From: CAZYBU01 sp964645775
Lineage (GTDB): Bacteria > Spirochaetota > UBA4802 > UBA5550
Reading direction: 5' to 3'
DNA length: 31,205 bases
NCBI GenBank assembly: GCA_964645775.1
Contig: CAZYBU010000035.1
Location: 1-31,205, forward strand
The position numbers and the translations under genes are program-made. Positions 24,179 through 31,205 of this stretch are shown piece by piece (positions within the stretch are counted from its first letter, which is position 1; each line of letters starts with the position of its first letter). A model generated the notes under the pieces. The model ran no database searches, was not told the DNA's origin, and was given only the letters and a program-made list of their open reading frames with translations.

Positions 24179-25818
24179 CTAAAAACGATCATCTTCCGGA
24201 TTGTCTCCGGTATTCTCCACCAGCTCTCGCCCATCTCTTCCGATTTTGTCAGGGGACGTTTCATAACAAGGTCTCGGGATGTCTTTTTTCCGATGCCGGG
24301 GATGCTCTCAAGGGCCGCTTCCCTCATCCTGTTGATAGCAAGGGGGAGAGGAAGGGCTATAAGGGAACGTTCACGGTGGTCAACGACAACGGCCGGGAAG
24401 GGTTCTCCCCGGGTTATTATCGCGGGTATCTTCAGGGTAATCGCGTAGCTTGTAATCTGTCGCGCGTAGGTCCATCCTCTCCTCTCCTCCACGGCCATGC
24501 AGTCCCTGAGAAGGGTTCCGGCCGGAAAGATCTTCTCCAGCATGACAGTGTCTATCTCCTCCCGGATCTTCCCCCTGAAATATTCAAACCGGTTTCGCAC
24601 ATTGCCCGTGACGTGAACCGGGTTCGTGTGGAGAGGTGTCCCGGGAAAGGGGAGCACCTGGCGGATGTTAATCCTTCGAAGCAGCAGTCCCCGGTCCCGA
24701 ATCGCCAGGAGCTCCTCGTAGTTTTTTCGAAAGGTCTCAGTTGTCTCTCCCCGGAGTCCGTGAAGAAGATTAACCCCCGGCAGGAGACAGGGAATCCCAT
24801 CCTGCTGCCCCCCCCCTGTTTCGTTCATGATCTCGATAACCTTCATGCTCTCCGTCGCCATAGTCTTCAGGTTGTTCTGATGTATGACTCCAGGGTCAAA
24901 GGACTCGATCCCCAGGGGAAGGGTGTCTCCCGGTGTAACACTCCTGGCCAGGGAAGAGAGTATCTCTCTCGACTCCTCCGGGAAAGCCGCAATCGTGCCG
25001 GGGTTGGCGTTATCCACGCAGAGGGTCCCGATGGTTCCATCGAGACGTCTCTTCTCCAGTTCATGGAGAAACTCTTTCATAAAGGACGGGTCTGGCTCAG
25101 GGAAACCGTTTCTAACACTCTTGAATGTGGTCCCGTACTGGAGAATGTCCGGTTGTCTGCCGAGACGAAAACGGGTCACTCCATAATCGACCAGTGCGTC
25201 GATCTCCTCCAGAACGTCTTCTATCCGGCGGCTCTCCCGTATATTGAGAAGTCCCTCGGAGCAGAAGGAGCAGTGAATTTCCCTGGGACAGCCCCGGTAG
25301 GTCTCCATTTCACAAATAATATGGGGCCACGAGGGATGGCGCGCCGCTATCCAGGCCCCGGCAACACTCCATCTCGCGATTTCTTCGACTGTTCTGTAAT
25401 CTCTGGGAGAATTGTTTCCCATGATGTAATCATGTACAAAGGCCTCCGGGTCCCCCTTTGCCATGAGAAGGTTCTTCCTTTCCCGGATGACAGCGGTAAC
25501 AGGTCCACCCAGGATGAAGCTCTGCTCAGGATTGGAGTCGACCAGCTCTTCGATCTCCTTGCGGGTCCCGATTTTTGCTCCCAGATATCGTCCAGGAACG
25601 ACGGCCCCGCCAATGATGATGACATATTCAAATCTTTCATCAAGAACGGGCCCCCTTTCCCGTAAGTAATCTATTGTACGGTAGACCAGAGAATCGGGCG
25701 CGATACCTGCATGGACCAGGGCTCCAGCAACATAACGGGGATAGGGGGAGAGAAAGGGGGGGACGCCGAAACAGGCCGGCTCGTCCACGAATGCATCGAG
25801 GATCATATAGCGGCTCAT
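24175..25818 (-). CDS. Radical SAM protein with C-terminal helix-hairpin-helix (COG1031-like)
   Basis: The 547-residue product has an N-terminal Rossmann-like region (about 1-165, including FILGGPV), then a radical-SAM barrel whose cluster cysteines are Cys177, Cys183 and Cys186 (CPREIHCSFC), a CX5CX2C spacing instead of the usual CX3CX2C. A C-terminal helix-hairpin-helix (LESIPGIGKKTSRDLVMKRP) lies near residue 500. This architecture matches COG1031, known mostly from archaea and uncharacterised. HhH suggests nucleic-acid contact. The ATG overlaps the HD gene stop as ATGA, so both are co-translated. A tRNA- or nucleic-acid-modifying role is a guess. Confidence 0.82.
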   Translation of the reverse strand: MSRYMILDAFVDEPACFGVPPFLSPYPRYVAGALVHAGIAPDSLVYRTIDYLRERGPVLDERFEYVIIIGGAVVPGRYLGAKIGTRKEIEELVDSNPEQSFILGGPVTAVIRERKNLLMAKGDPEAFVHDYIMGNNSPRDYRTVEEIARWSVAGAWIAARHPSWPHIICEMETYRGCPREIHCSFCSEGLLNIRESRRIEDVLEEIDALVDYGVTRFRLGRQPDILQYGTTFKSVRNGFPEPDPSFMKEFLHELEKRRLDGTIGTLCVDNANPGTIAAFPEESREILSSLARSVTPGDTLPLGIESFDPGVIHQNNLKTMATESMKVIEIMNETGGGQQDGIPCLLPGVNLLHGLRGETTETFRKNYEELLAIRDRGLLLRRINIRQVLPFPGTPLHTNPVHVTGNVRNRFEYFRGKIREEIDTVMLEKIFPAGTLLRDCMAVEERRGWTYARQITSYAITLKIPAIITRGEPFPAVVVDHRERSLIALPLPLAINRMREAALESIPGIGKKTSRDLVMKRPLTKSEEMGESWWRIPETIRKMIVFS

Positions 25819-26354
25819 GGCAGAATTTCCTCAAGGGGGACGGTCAGACGGCCGGAAAGTTTCTCTTCCAATCTGAGAGTGAACCTGCGGTTGTTCTCAA
25901 TGACTTCAACGTATTCAGGCAGGATACCGTATCGCGTAACCAGGTCGTTGAAGCGGTCATTAACACTCACTACCCGGTCATGCTGCACCCGCTTGTCCGC
26001 GTAGAAGACGAGTTCTCTCTCTTCCACCGGGCCTTCGTGGGAATAGTACCTGAAGTGAACATGGGATTCCACCACCTTCGCGACCTCGACCATTCCCAGT
26101 CGACGGAGCAGCTCTCCGCCTGTTATGTCATGATGAAGCTCTCCGGTCTGCACGGACCGTGTCTTGGTTATGTCATGGAGCAGGGCGCCGGCTTCCACAA
26201 GATGACGGTTAATTTTCTCCTCACCGGTCAGATTGTCGGCAAGGGTCAGTGCTATCTCTGTCACGACAAGAGAGTGGTCACGGATGTTCGGGAGCATCCC
26301 ATGCTCATCCATCAAGCTCAGGCAGGTCTCTCTGTCCGGAATTTTATCTGGCAT
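25815..26354 (-). CDS. HD-domain phosphohydrolase
   Basis: The 179-residue product has a typical HD fold: His27 in IRDHSLVV, His60-Asp61 in GALLHDITKTR, and further histidines at 74-75 and 98-100 (HVHFRYYS). It belongs to the small HDIG-type phosphohydrolases that cleave nucleotide or phosphate esters with metal ions. The substrate is unknown. It is the first gene of a two-gene unit with the radical-SAM gene (ATGA overlap). A TATAAT lies only 1 bp before its ATG on the minus strand, with no ribosome site visible, so the start is less sure than for other genes and a leaderless message or a later start is possible. Confidence 0.85.
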   Translation of the reverse strand: MPDKIPDRETCLSLMDEHGMLPNIRDHSLVVTEIALTLADNLTGEEKINRHLVEAGALLHDITKTRSVQTGELHHDITGGELLRRLGMVEVAKVVESHVHFRYYSHEGPVEERELVFYADKRVQHDRVVSVNDRFNDLVTRYGILPEYVEVIENNRRFTLRLEEKLSGRLTVPLEEILP

Positions 26355-26461
26355 GATTATAGGAATATCGAGAAACCTGTCCCGGTCAAATATTTTATTG
26401 CCATATCTGCCGGTACAATAAAAGGATTGACCATTAACCGGATCAAGGTGAGGTACTTTTC

Positions 26462-27412
26462 ATGAATCGGTTCACTCTTATATTACTCTTTTGTATCCTG
26501 AGCGCTCCCCTCCTTGCGGTTGAGGAGGAGAAGAGCGCACATCTTCCCGATAACAGTGGATTTTTGAACCAGGATATCCTATTTGAAAGTTTTCTGGCCG
26601 ATCCCCGGCAGTGCAATTATTCCAACGGAATGCGATTCGGAGACAACGCTTATGACAGGTATATGCACGCTTCTGACGGGAGCCGAACCGGTGCCGTCGG
26701 CGTTAACCGGATATTCTGGGTCTTCTCCGTGGGGGATCGCCTGGGCCTCTATCTCTGGAAGAATGTCCTGGGAGGGCGTCTAAAGGTCAGCCTTGAAGGC
26801 GGCATCTGGTCTGTCTTTGCACTCCGATTCATACGCTCCTCCGATGAGTATTTTACCAGCATGATAAACGCCGATTTCAGGATAGGTGTGCCCGTTACCT
26901 GGGCCAGGAAAAACTGGGCGGTGAAGGTCAGTATATACCATGAATCGACCCATCTCGGTGACGAGATGATGAAAGAGACATACGACAACGACGACCAGAT
27001 GATCGAACGGGTCAATCCGAGCGTGGAGATTCTTGATGTGGCTGTTTCCTGGCAACCTCTGGAGGTCCTCAGAGTCTACCTGCTCCTGGGAGTTCATTTG
27101 ACGAGTGATGAGACATACGAGGTGAAGCCTTTCTTTATGGAATACGGCGTCGAATACAGGCCCTTCAGGGTGATGAAGGCAGGGAAGATCATTACCTGGT
27201 CACCCTACCTCGCCCTGCACATAAGAAACTGGCAGGATCACAATTTCTTCTTTGACATAACCGCGCGCCCCGGTGTGGAGTTCGGTAGAGTCGATAAAGA
27301 GAGATACAAAATGCGCTTCTACGGGGAGTATCACTTCGGCCATTCCCTGGAAGGGCAGTTTACAAAAAACTGGACTGATTATTTCGGGTTTGCCTTTACC
27401 TTCGGATTCTGA
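26462..27412 (+). CDS. DUF1207-like outer-membrane protein
   Basis: The ATG at 26462 follows AAGGTGAGG. The 316-residue product has a signal peptide (NRFTLILLFCILSAPLLA, cleavage after LLA19) and then a barrel-like sequence of alternating aromatic/aliphatic residues, ending in FGFAFTFGF, typical of an outer-membrane beta-barrel C-terminus. FLADPRQCNYSNGMRFG near residue 45 and YHESTHLGDE near 160 match the DUF1207 pattern found in Leptospira, Planctomycetes and others. The function of the family is unknown. The gene is divergent from the HD gene and 40 bp before proS. Confidence 0.82.
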   Translation: MNRFTLILLFCILSAPLLAVEEEKSAHLPDNSGFLNQDILFESFLADPRQCNYSNGMRFGDNAYDRYMHASDGSRTGAVGVNRIFWVFSVGDRLGLYLWKNVLGGRLKVSLEGGIWSVFALRFIRSSDEYFTSMINADFRIGVPVTWARKNWAVKVSIYHESTHLGDEMMKETYDNDDQMIERVNPSVEILDVAVSWQPLEVLRVYLLLGVHLTSDETYEVKPFFMEYGVEYRPFRVMKAGKIITWSPYLALHIRNWQDHNFFFDITARPGVEFGRVDKERYKMRFYGEYHFGHSLEGQFTKNWTDYFGFAFTFGF

Positions 27413-27452
27413 TCCCGGGCAAGGCCCCGGACAATACTACAAGGGAGTACCC

Positions 27453-29165
27453 ATGAGACTTTCAAGATATCTTATCGCGACCCAGAAAGAAAATCCTGCA
27501 GACGCCACGGTTACAAGTCACCGGCTCATGATACGGGCGGGACTTATCCGCAAGGAAGCTGCTGGCATGTACGCCTACCTTCCCCTGGGCTACCGGGCCC
27601 TGAGGAAAGTCATGGAGATCATCCGGGAGGAGATGGACAGGGCCGGCGCACTGGAGTTTTTAATGCCCGAAATGACCATCGGGGATCTGTGGAAAGAGTC
27701 TGGAAGATGGGTGAGCATGGGGCCCGAGATGTTCCGCGTCACGGACAGAAACGGCATGGAATACGCCCTCGCTCCCACCCATGAAGAGTCCTTTACCGGC
27801 ATGATCCGCAACCTGGTATCTTCCTACCGGGACCTGCCCCTGAACGTTTATCAGATGAACACCAAGTTTCGGGACGAGATACGGCCCAGATTTGGAGTCA
27901 TCCGCAGCAAGGAATTCATCATGAAGGACGCCTATTCTTTTGATATTGACGCGGAGAGCCTGGAAAACTCGTACCAGAAGATGCGCCAGGCATACAGGCG
28001 AATATTTGAGCGCTGCGGTCTGGAGACCATACCGGTGGAAGCGGACACCGGCAGCATGGGGGGGAGTGATTCCGAGGAGTTCATGGTCGCTTCAGAAATC
28101 GGAGAGGAAGTCCTGTGCATCTGTCCATCCTGCGGTTACAGAGCCAACCAGGAGAAGGCGGAGTACGAAAGAAATGAGCCTGCTAAAGAAGAACCTCTTC
28201 CTGTGGAGGAGGTGGAGACTCCGGCTGTTTCGACCATAGATGACCTCTCCGAATTCTTCGACGCGTCTCCCTCCCGATTTATGAAAAGCCTGATATACAT
28301 GGCCGACGGAAAACCTGTAATGGCGGTTCTCCCGGGCGACAGGGAGCTGAATGAAACTAAACTGAAGAACGCGCTGGGGGTCCTGGAATGCGAGCTGGCG
28401 GATGACAGAACCATAGAAGATATTACCGGCGCGCCCACGGGTTTCGCCGGACCGGTTCTTGACAGGAAAATCAAGATCTTTTGTGATTTATCTGTCCGTT
28501 TCATGACAAATGGAATAACCGGCGCCAATAAAAAGGATTATCATTTGAAAAATGTTAATCCGGGCCGTGATTTTCCCATCCAGTATGAAGGTGACATCTC
28601 TTCCGCCGAAAAGGGAGATCCCTGTCCAAAATGCGGAACCGGATTGGACCTGACACGGGGGATAGAAGTAGGTCATATCTTCAAACTGGGGGATAAATAC
28701 ACGAAATCGATGGGCATGACCGTGTTGGATGAGCAGGGTAAAGAAGTGACTCCCATTATGGGGTGTTACGGTATAGGCGTCAACCGTACCCTGGCGGCGA
28801 TTGTGGAACAGCATAACGATGAACGGGGTATCATCTGGCCTGAAAGCGTTTCCCCTTACCAGGTCCACCTGGTGGGAATCGCGAAAAGTGAAGAGGAATG
28901 GAAGAGGGTTGATTCTGTCTATGATGAACTGGTAAAGGCAGGATTAAACGTACTCTACGATGACAGGCAGGTTAGTCCGGGCATTAAATTTGCGGACGCC
29001 GACCTTATGGGAGTCCCCTGGCGGGTTACCGCTGGAAAGACCTTCTTCTCAGAGGATAAGGTAGAGATAAAGGCCCGGCGTGAGAAGGATTTTACGGCTG
29101 TTTCCGCCCCATTACTGGTTGAGGAGCTGGATAGGCTATTTCGAAGGGAGCAGGGAAAGCTGTAA
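27453..29165 (+). CDS. proS: Prolyl-tRNA synthetase (bacterial type, with editing domain)
   Basis: ATG 27453 follows AAGGGAG; a frame opening at 27273 runs back through the previous gene. The 570-residue product fits bacterial-type ProRS: RLMIRAGLIRKEAAGMYAYLPLG, motif 2 FRDEIRPRFG at 139-148, SKEFIMKDAYSFD, and motif 3 GCYGIGVNR at 437-445. Between them lies the YbaK-like insertion (about 220-390, with FMKSLIYMADGKP) that edits mis-charged Ala-tRNA. CPSCGY and CPKCGTG mark conserved cysteine pairs around it. The C-terminal anticodon-binding domain follows. It charges tRNA-Pro in the cytoplasm. Confidence 0.96.
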   Translation: MRLSRYLIATQKENPADATVTSHRLMIRAGLIRKEAAGMYAYLPLGYRALRKVMEIIREEMDRAGALEFLMPEMTIGDLWKESGRWVSMGPEMFRVTDRNGMEYALAPTHEESFTGMIRNLVSSYRDLPLNVYQMNTKFRDEIRPRFGVIRSKEFIMKDAYSFDIDAESLENSYQKMRQAYRRIFERCGLETIPVEADTGSMGGSDSEEFMVASEIGEEVLCICPSCGYRANQEKAEYERNEPAKEEPLPVEEVETPAVSTIDDLSEFFDASPSRFMKSLIYMADGKPVMAVLPGDRELNETKLKNALGVLECELADDRTIEDITGAPTGFAGPVLDRKIKIFCDLSVRFMTNGITGANKKDYHLKNVNPGRDFPIQYEGDISSAEKGDPCPKCGTGLDLTRGIEVGHIFKLGDKYTKSMGMTVLDEQGKEVTPIMGCYGIGVNRTLAAIVEQHNDERGIIWPESVSPYQVHLVGIAKSEEEWKRVDSVYDELVKAGLNVLYDDRQVSPGIKFADADLMGVPWRVTAGKTFFSEDKVEIKARREKDFTAVSAPLLVEELDRLFRREQGKL

Positions 29166-29193
29166 GTTATTTCCACCTCAAACAGCTTTTATG

Positions 29194-29229
29194 TTGACAG
29201 GAAGAAAATATTATGACTTTTATAGTCAT
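29194..29229 (+). promoter_or_regulatory. Candidate etfBA promoter with palindromic operator
   Basis: TTGACA (29194-29199) is followed 18 bp on by TTTTAT. A perfect 6-bp inverted repeat ATGACT-TTTAT-AGTCAT (29213-29229) covers that -10, where a bound regulator would block polymerase. A further stem ACCCGA-ATG-TCGGGT (29289-29303) lies in the leader. Confidence 0.4.
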
Positions 29230-29358
29230 TAGATCTTCTGTTGACCAGTATTAATTGTTCCGTTTCAGCGGGACAGGCCGCCAGAAATACCCGAATGTCG
29301 GGTGAAACCGGAATGACGGATAGGCGGACTATTTTAATAATATTAGAGGGGTGTGCTG

Positions 29359-30141
29359 ATGAAGATTGTTGTCTGTCTCAAGCAGGTTCCTGACATGGAA
29401 TCCAAGTTCAAGATCGTCGATGACACCCGAGTTGACGATTCTCAGATCGCCTTCAAGATCAACGATTTTGACAATTATGCCGTTGAGGCCGCTCTCCAGC
29501 TTAAGGAGAAGCTGGGAGGCGAGGTAGTCATTGTTACGGCCGGTGCTGATCGAGCCGCGAAGGATGTGCGGCAGGCATTTGCCATGGGCTCCGACTGGGG
29601 AATCCATATCAATGACGACCAGGTTCTCGCGGGTGATAACTTTGTTATCGCTTCTTCCCTGGCAAAGGCTATCGAGTCTGTAGGGGATGTTGATCTTGTC
29701 CTGACCGGTGTTCAGGCGGAAGATGATCAATCCGGTGTGGTCGGCGTTATGCTCGCTGAACTTCTGGGCCGTCCTCACTGTACCAACGTTGTAAAGATCG
29801 AGTCCGATGGGAGCAGTCTCACGGTTAACCGAGAGCTCGAAGGCGGACTGAACGAGGTACTCGAAATGGGACTGCCGGCCGTACTAACCATCCAGTCCGG
29901 TATCAATGAGCCCCGGTATCCGACCCTTCCGGGCATCATGAAGGCCAAGAAGAAGAGACTGGACGCCAAGTCTGCCGGTGATCTCGGTGTCGCAGCAGTT
30001 GGAGCGGAGGGCTCAAAAACAGAACTCCTGAAGATGTTCTTTCCGGTATCTGACTCTCAGGCAGAGATGATTGAGGGTGATCCGGCTATAGCCGCTGCCA
30101 CTCTGGTAAACAAGCTTAAGAATGAAGCCAAGGTACTGTAG
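29359..30141 (+). CDS. etfB: Electron transfer flavoprotein, beta subunit
   Basis: ATG 29359 follows AGAGGGG; the in-frame GTG at 29353 is less likely. The 260-residue product begins MKIVVCLKQVPDME and has IVTAGADRAAKDVRQAFAMGSD, LVLTGVQAEDDQSGVVGVMLAELLG and PRYPTLPGIMKAKKKRL, the ETF beta recognition-loop end. ETF beta binds AMP and, with ETF alpha, transfers electrons from acyl-CoA or other flavin dehydrogenases to the quinone pool. It is 11 bp before etfA, in the same direction. No dehydrogenase gene lies in the window, so its electron donor is encoded elsewhere. Confidence 0.96.
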   Translation: MKIVVCLKQVPDMESKFKIVDDTRVDDSQIAFKINDFDNYAVEAALQLKEKLGGEVVIVTAGADRAAKDVRQAFAMGSDWGIHINDDQVLAGDNFVIASSLAKAIESVGDVDLVLTGVQAEDDQSGVVGVMLAELLGRPHCTNVVKIESDGSSLTVNRELEGGLNEVLEMGLPAVLTIQSGINEPRYPTLPGIMKAKKKRLDAKSAGDLGVAAVGAEGSKTELLKMFFPVSDSQAEMIEGDPAIAAATLVNKLKNEAKVL

Positions 30142-30152
30142 GGAGGTTTTCC

Positions 30153-31103
30153 ATGGGAAAAATCGTAGTAATAGCTGAACATAGAGATGGTAAACTGAGC
30201 GAAAGCACTCCTGAACTGTGCCGTGCAGCCAGCGAACTGGCTCAGTCTATGGGAGCGGACGTCGCCGCCGCTGTTTTCGCCGCCGATGATGCCATTGCCA
30301 ACGAAATGGCGTCTTATGCACCCGAGGTGTTCCTCGTGAAAGATCCTGCCCTTGAGAAGTATACTTCCGATGGATACGCCCAGGCAGTTAAAGGTCTTGT
30401 TGAGGCTCAGGACATCACCGGTTTTATTCTGGCCCACAGTTATGACGGTCAGGACATGGCCGGAAAGGTAGCCATGGCCTTCGACGCCCCCATCCTTTCA
30501 AACTGTAACAGCATTCGGGCAGAGGGTGGAGGTATTATCGCTGTCCGGAGCATTTATAACGGAAAGATCCAGGAAGAGCGGAAGGCCAAAGGAGATAAAT
30601 TTGTCATTTCCCTTGAGAAAGGGGCGTATGATCCAGCTGAGGCGAACGCTTCAGGAAGCGTAACCGAGGTTTCCGTTTCCATTTCCGATATTCGAACCAA
30701 AATCAAGGAAGTCATCGAGACCATGGCCGGTGATATCGATATCACCCAGGCAAGGATTATCATTGCCGGCGGCCGTGGCCTGAAGGATGGCGACAAGTTT
30801 AAGGAGATCATCCTTCCTCTGGCTGAAAAACTGGGCGCTGAATACGCCGCTTCCCGACCTGTTGTCGACTCTGGATGGACGGACGCCGCCCGTCAGGTCG
30901 GCCAGTCTGGACAAAGCGTTTCGCCGGACCTGTATATAGCTATCGGTATCTCCGGAGCCATACAGCATTCCGCCGGTATGAAGGGGGCTAAGACCATTGT
31001 GGCCATCAATAAGGACCCGGAAGCTCCGATTTTTAATATCGCGCATTACGGGATCGTGGGTGATCTCTTTGAGGTTGTACCTGCGATGATGGAAAACCTG
31101 TAA
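30153..31103 (+). CDS. etfA: Electron transfer flavoprotein, alpha subunit
   Basis: The 316-residue product starts after GGGAGG. Its N-terminal half is an adenine-nucleotide-like domain, and the C-terminal half is the FAD-binding domain: GGRGLKDGDKF at 206-216, ASRPVVDSGWTDAARQVGQSG, and SGAIQHSAGM from Ser267 to about 276, then NKDPEAPIFNIAHYGIVGD. These are the residues holding FAD in ETF alpha. With EtfB it makes the heterodimer. A strong terminator follows 22 bp on. Confidence 0.96.
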   Translation: MGKIVVIAEHRDGKLSESTPELCRAASELAQSMGADVAAAVFAADDAIANEMASYAPEVFLVKDPALEKYTSDGYAQAVKGLVEAQDITGFILAHSYDGQDMAGKVAMAFDAPILSNCNSIRAEGGGIIAVRSIYNGKIQEERKAKGDKFVISLEKGAYDPAEANASGSVTEVSVSISDIRTKIKEVIETMAGDIDITQARIIIAGGRGLKDGDKFKEIILPLAEKLGAEYAASRPVVDSGWTDAARQVGQSGQSVSPDLYIAIGISGAIQHSAGMKGAKTIVAINKDPEAPIFNIAHYGIVGDLFEVVPAMMENL

Positions 31104-31125
31104 GTAGCAACAGGTATTACTGACG

Positions 31126-31149
31126 AACCCCGCCTAAGGGCGGGGTTTT
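31126..31149 (+). terminator. Terminator of etfBA
   Basis: AACCCCGCC (31126-31134) and GGCGGGGTT (31139-31147) make a perfect 9-bp stem with a TAAG loop and a short T tract (TTTT within 31146-31149). Confidence 0.9.
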
Positions 31150-31153
31150 ATTA

Positions 31154-31205
31154 GTGCGCCCGGCATGGGCGCACGCTTGGTGGTGCGGTGGTATACCAGT
31201 GACGG
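31154..31205 (+). mobile_element. Probable 5' end of a group IIC intron (cut by window edge)
   Basis: Directly after the etfBA terminator the sequence reads GTGCGCCCGGCATGGGCGCA. From memory, the Oceanobacillus iheyensis group IIC intron begins GTGTGCCCGGCATGGGTGCA, the same apart from two positions, which is in line with the GTGYG rule for group II introns; GTGCGCCC (31154-31161) pairs with GGGCGCAC (31167-31174) around GGCAT. Class C introns are known to insert just downstream of intrinsic terminators, as here. Only 52 bases are visible, so the reverse transcriptase and domains V/VI cannot be seen. Confidence 0.6.

Noticed and set aside
24376..25665. 429-codon open frame on the plus strand
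   Set aside because: It lies wholly antisense to the radical-SAM gene, which has clear motifs, and has no recognisable domain or ribosome site.
26355..26461. Promoter for the HD gene from TATAAT at its start
   Set aside because: The box lies 1 bp before the ATG and the TTGACC on the same strand is 22 bp from it, too far for a normal promoter; left as an oddity.
27273..27452. Longer N-terminus for ProRS
   Set aside because: The region is coding for the previous outer-membrane protein in another frame; the ProRS family begins at the ATG at 27453 with an AAGGGAG site.
1..31205. CRISPR array, rRNA genes, prophage
   Set aside because: No regularly spaced repeats and no rRNA or phage structural genes were seen; the lone collar-domain protein is not enough to call a prophage.

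Overview
The window is a stretch of bacterial chromosome of roughly 50-55% GC (estimated by eye), dense in genes, with short intergenic gaps, frequent 4-bp ATGA or TTAA gene overlaps and good Shine-Dalgarno sites. It encodes outer-membrane beta-barrel proteins, lipoproteins and signal peptides, so the organism is a diderm. A muramyl-tripeptide recycling ligase (Mpl) implies meso-diaminopimelate in the peptidoglycan. The mix of genes (MoxR plus giant VWA protein, DUF1207-like and CsgG/FlgO-like outer-membrane proteins, slipin/NfeD, ETF) would fit a deep spirochaete of the Leptospira side or a delta-proteobacterial lineage; I cannot decide between them from the sequence.

Layout. 1-745: 3' part of a coiled-coil protein. 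873-1364: cupin lipoprotein. 1507-6793: tightly coupled MoxR AAA+ ATPase and a 1198-residue VWA protein that also carries an HEAGH metallopeptidase-like motif. 6880-7230: decayed insertion-sequence remnants. 7298-7963 (minus): rpsT, an HU/IHF-like gene and tRNA-Val(TAC), ended by a terminator; the HU stop codon lies inside the tRNA. 8048-8587 (minus): small exported protein. 8675-13435 (plus): mpl, NfeD-type membrane protease, slipin, LysE-type exporter and an unknown protein, ended by a terminator. 13491-16827 (minus): collar-domain membrane protein, CsgG-like/beta-barrel protein, 48-residue lipoprotein, ECF sigma factor and a membrane protein that overlaps it. 16852-17405: gene-poor gap. 17406-19142 (minus): large membrane-anchored acidic coiled-coil protein, divergent from a DUF1858 gene across a 28-bp palindrome. 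19518-21668 (minus): glgX. 22055-24178 (plus): TsaC/Sua5, small membrane protein and RtcB RNA ligase, converging on a minus-strand HD-domain/radical-SAM pair (24175-26354). 26462-29165 (plus): DUF1207-like outer-membrane protein and proS. 29359-31103 (plus): etfB-etfA with a strong terminator, followed at 31154 by what looks like the 5' end of a group IIC intron that runs out of the window.

How the genes fit together. Most of the window is housekeeping: translation (S20, ProRS, tRNA-Val, t6A synthesis), RNA repair (RtcB), wall recycling (Mpl), glycogen breakdown (GlgX) and electron transfer (ETF). The parts most likely to hide something undescribed are the MoxR/VWA/HEAGH pair, the sigma-CsgG-collar envelope locus, and the archaeal-style radical-SAM/HhH protein coupled to an HD phosphohydrolase.
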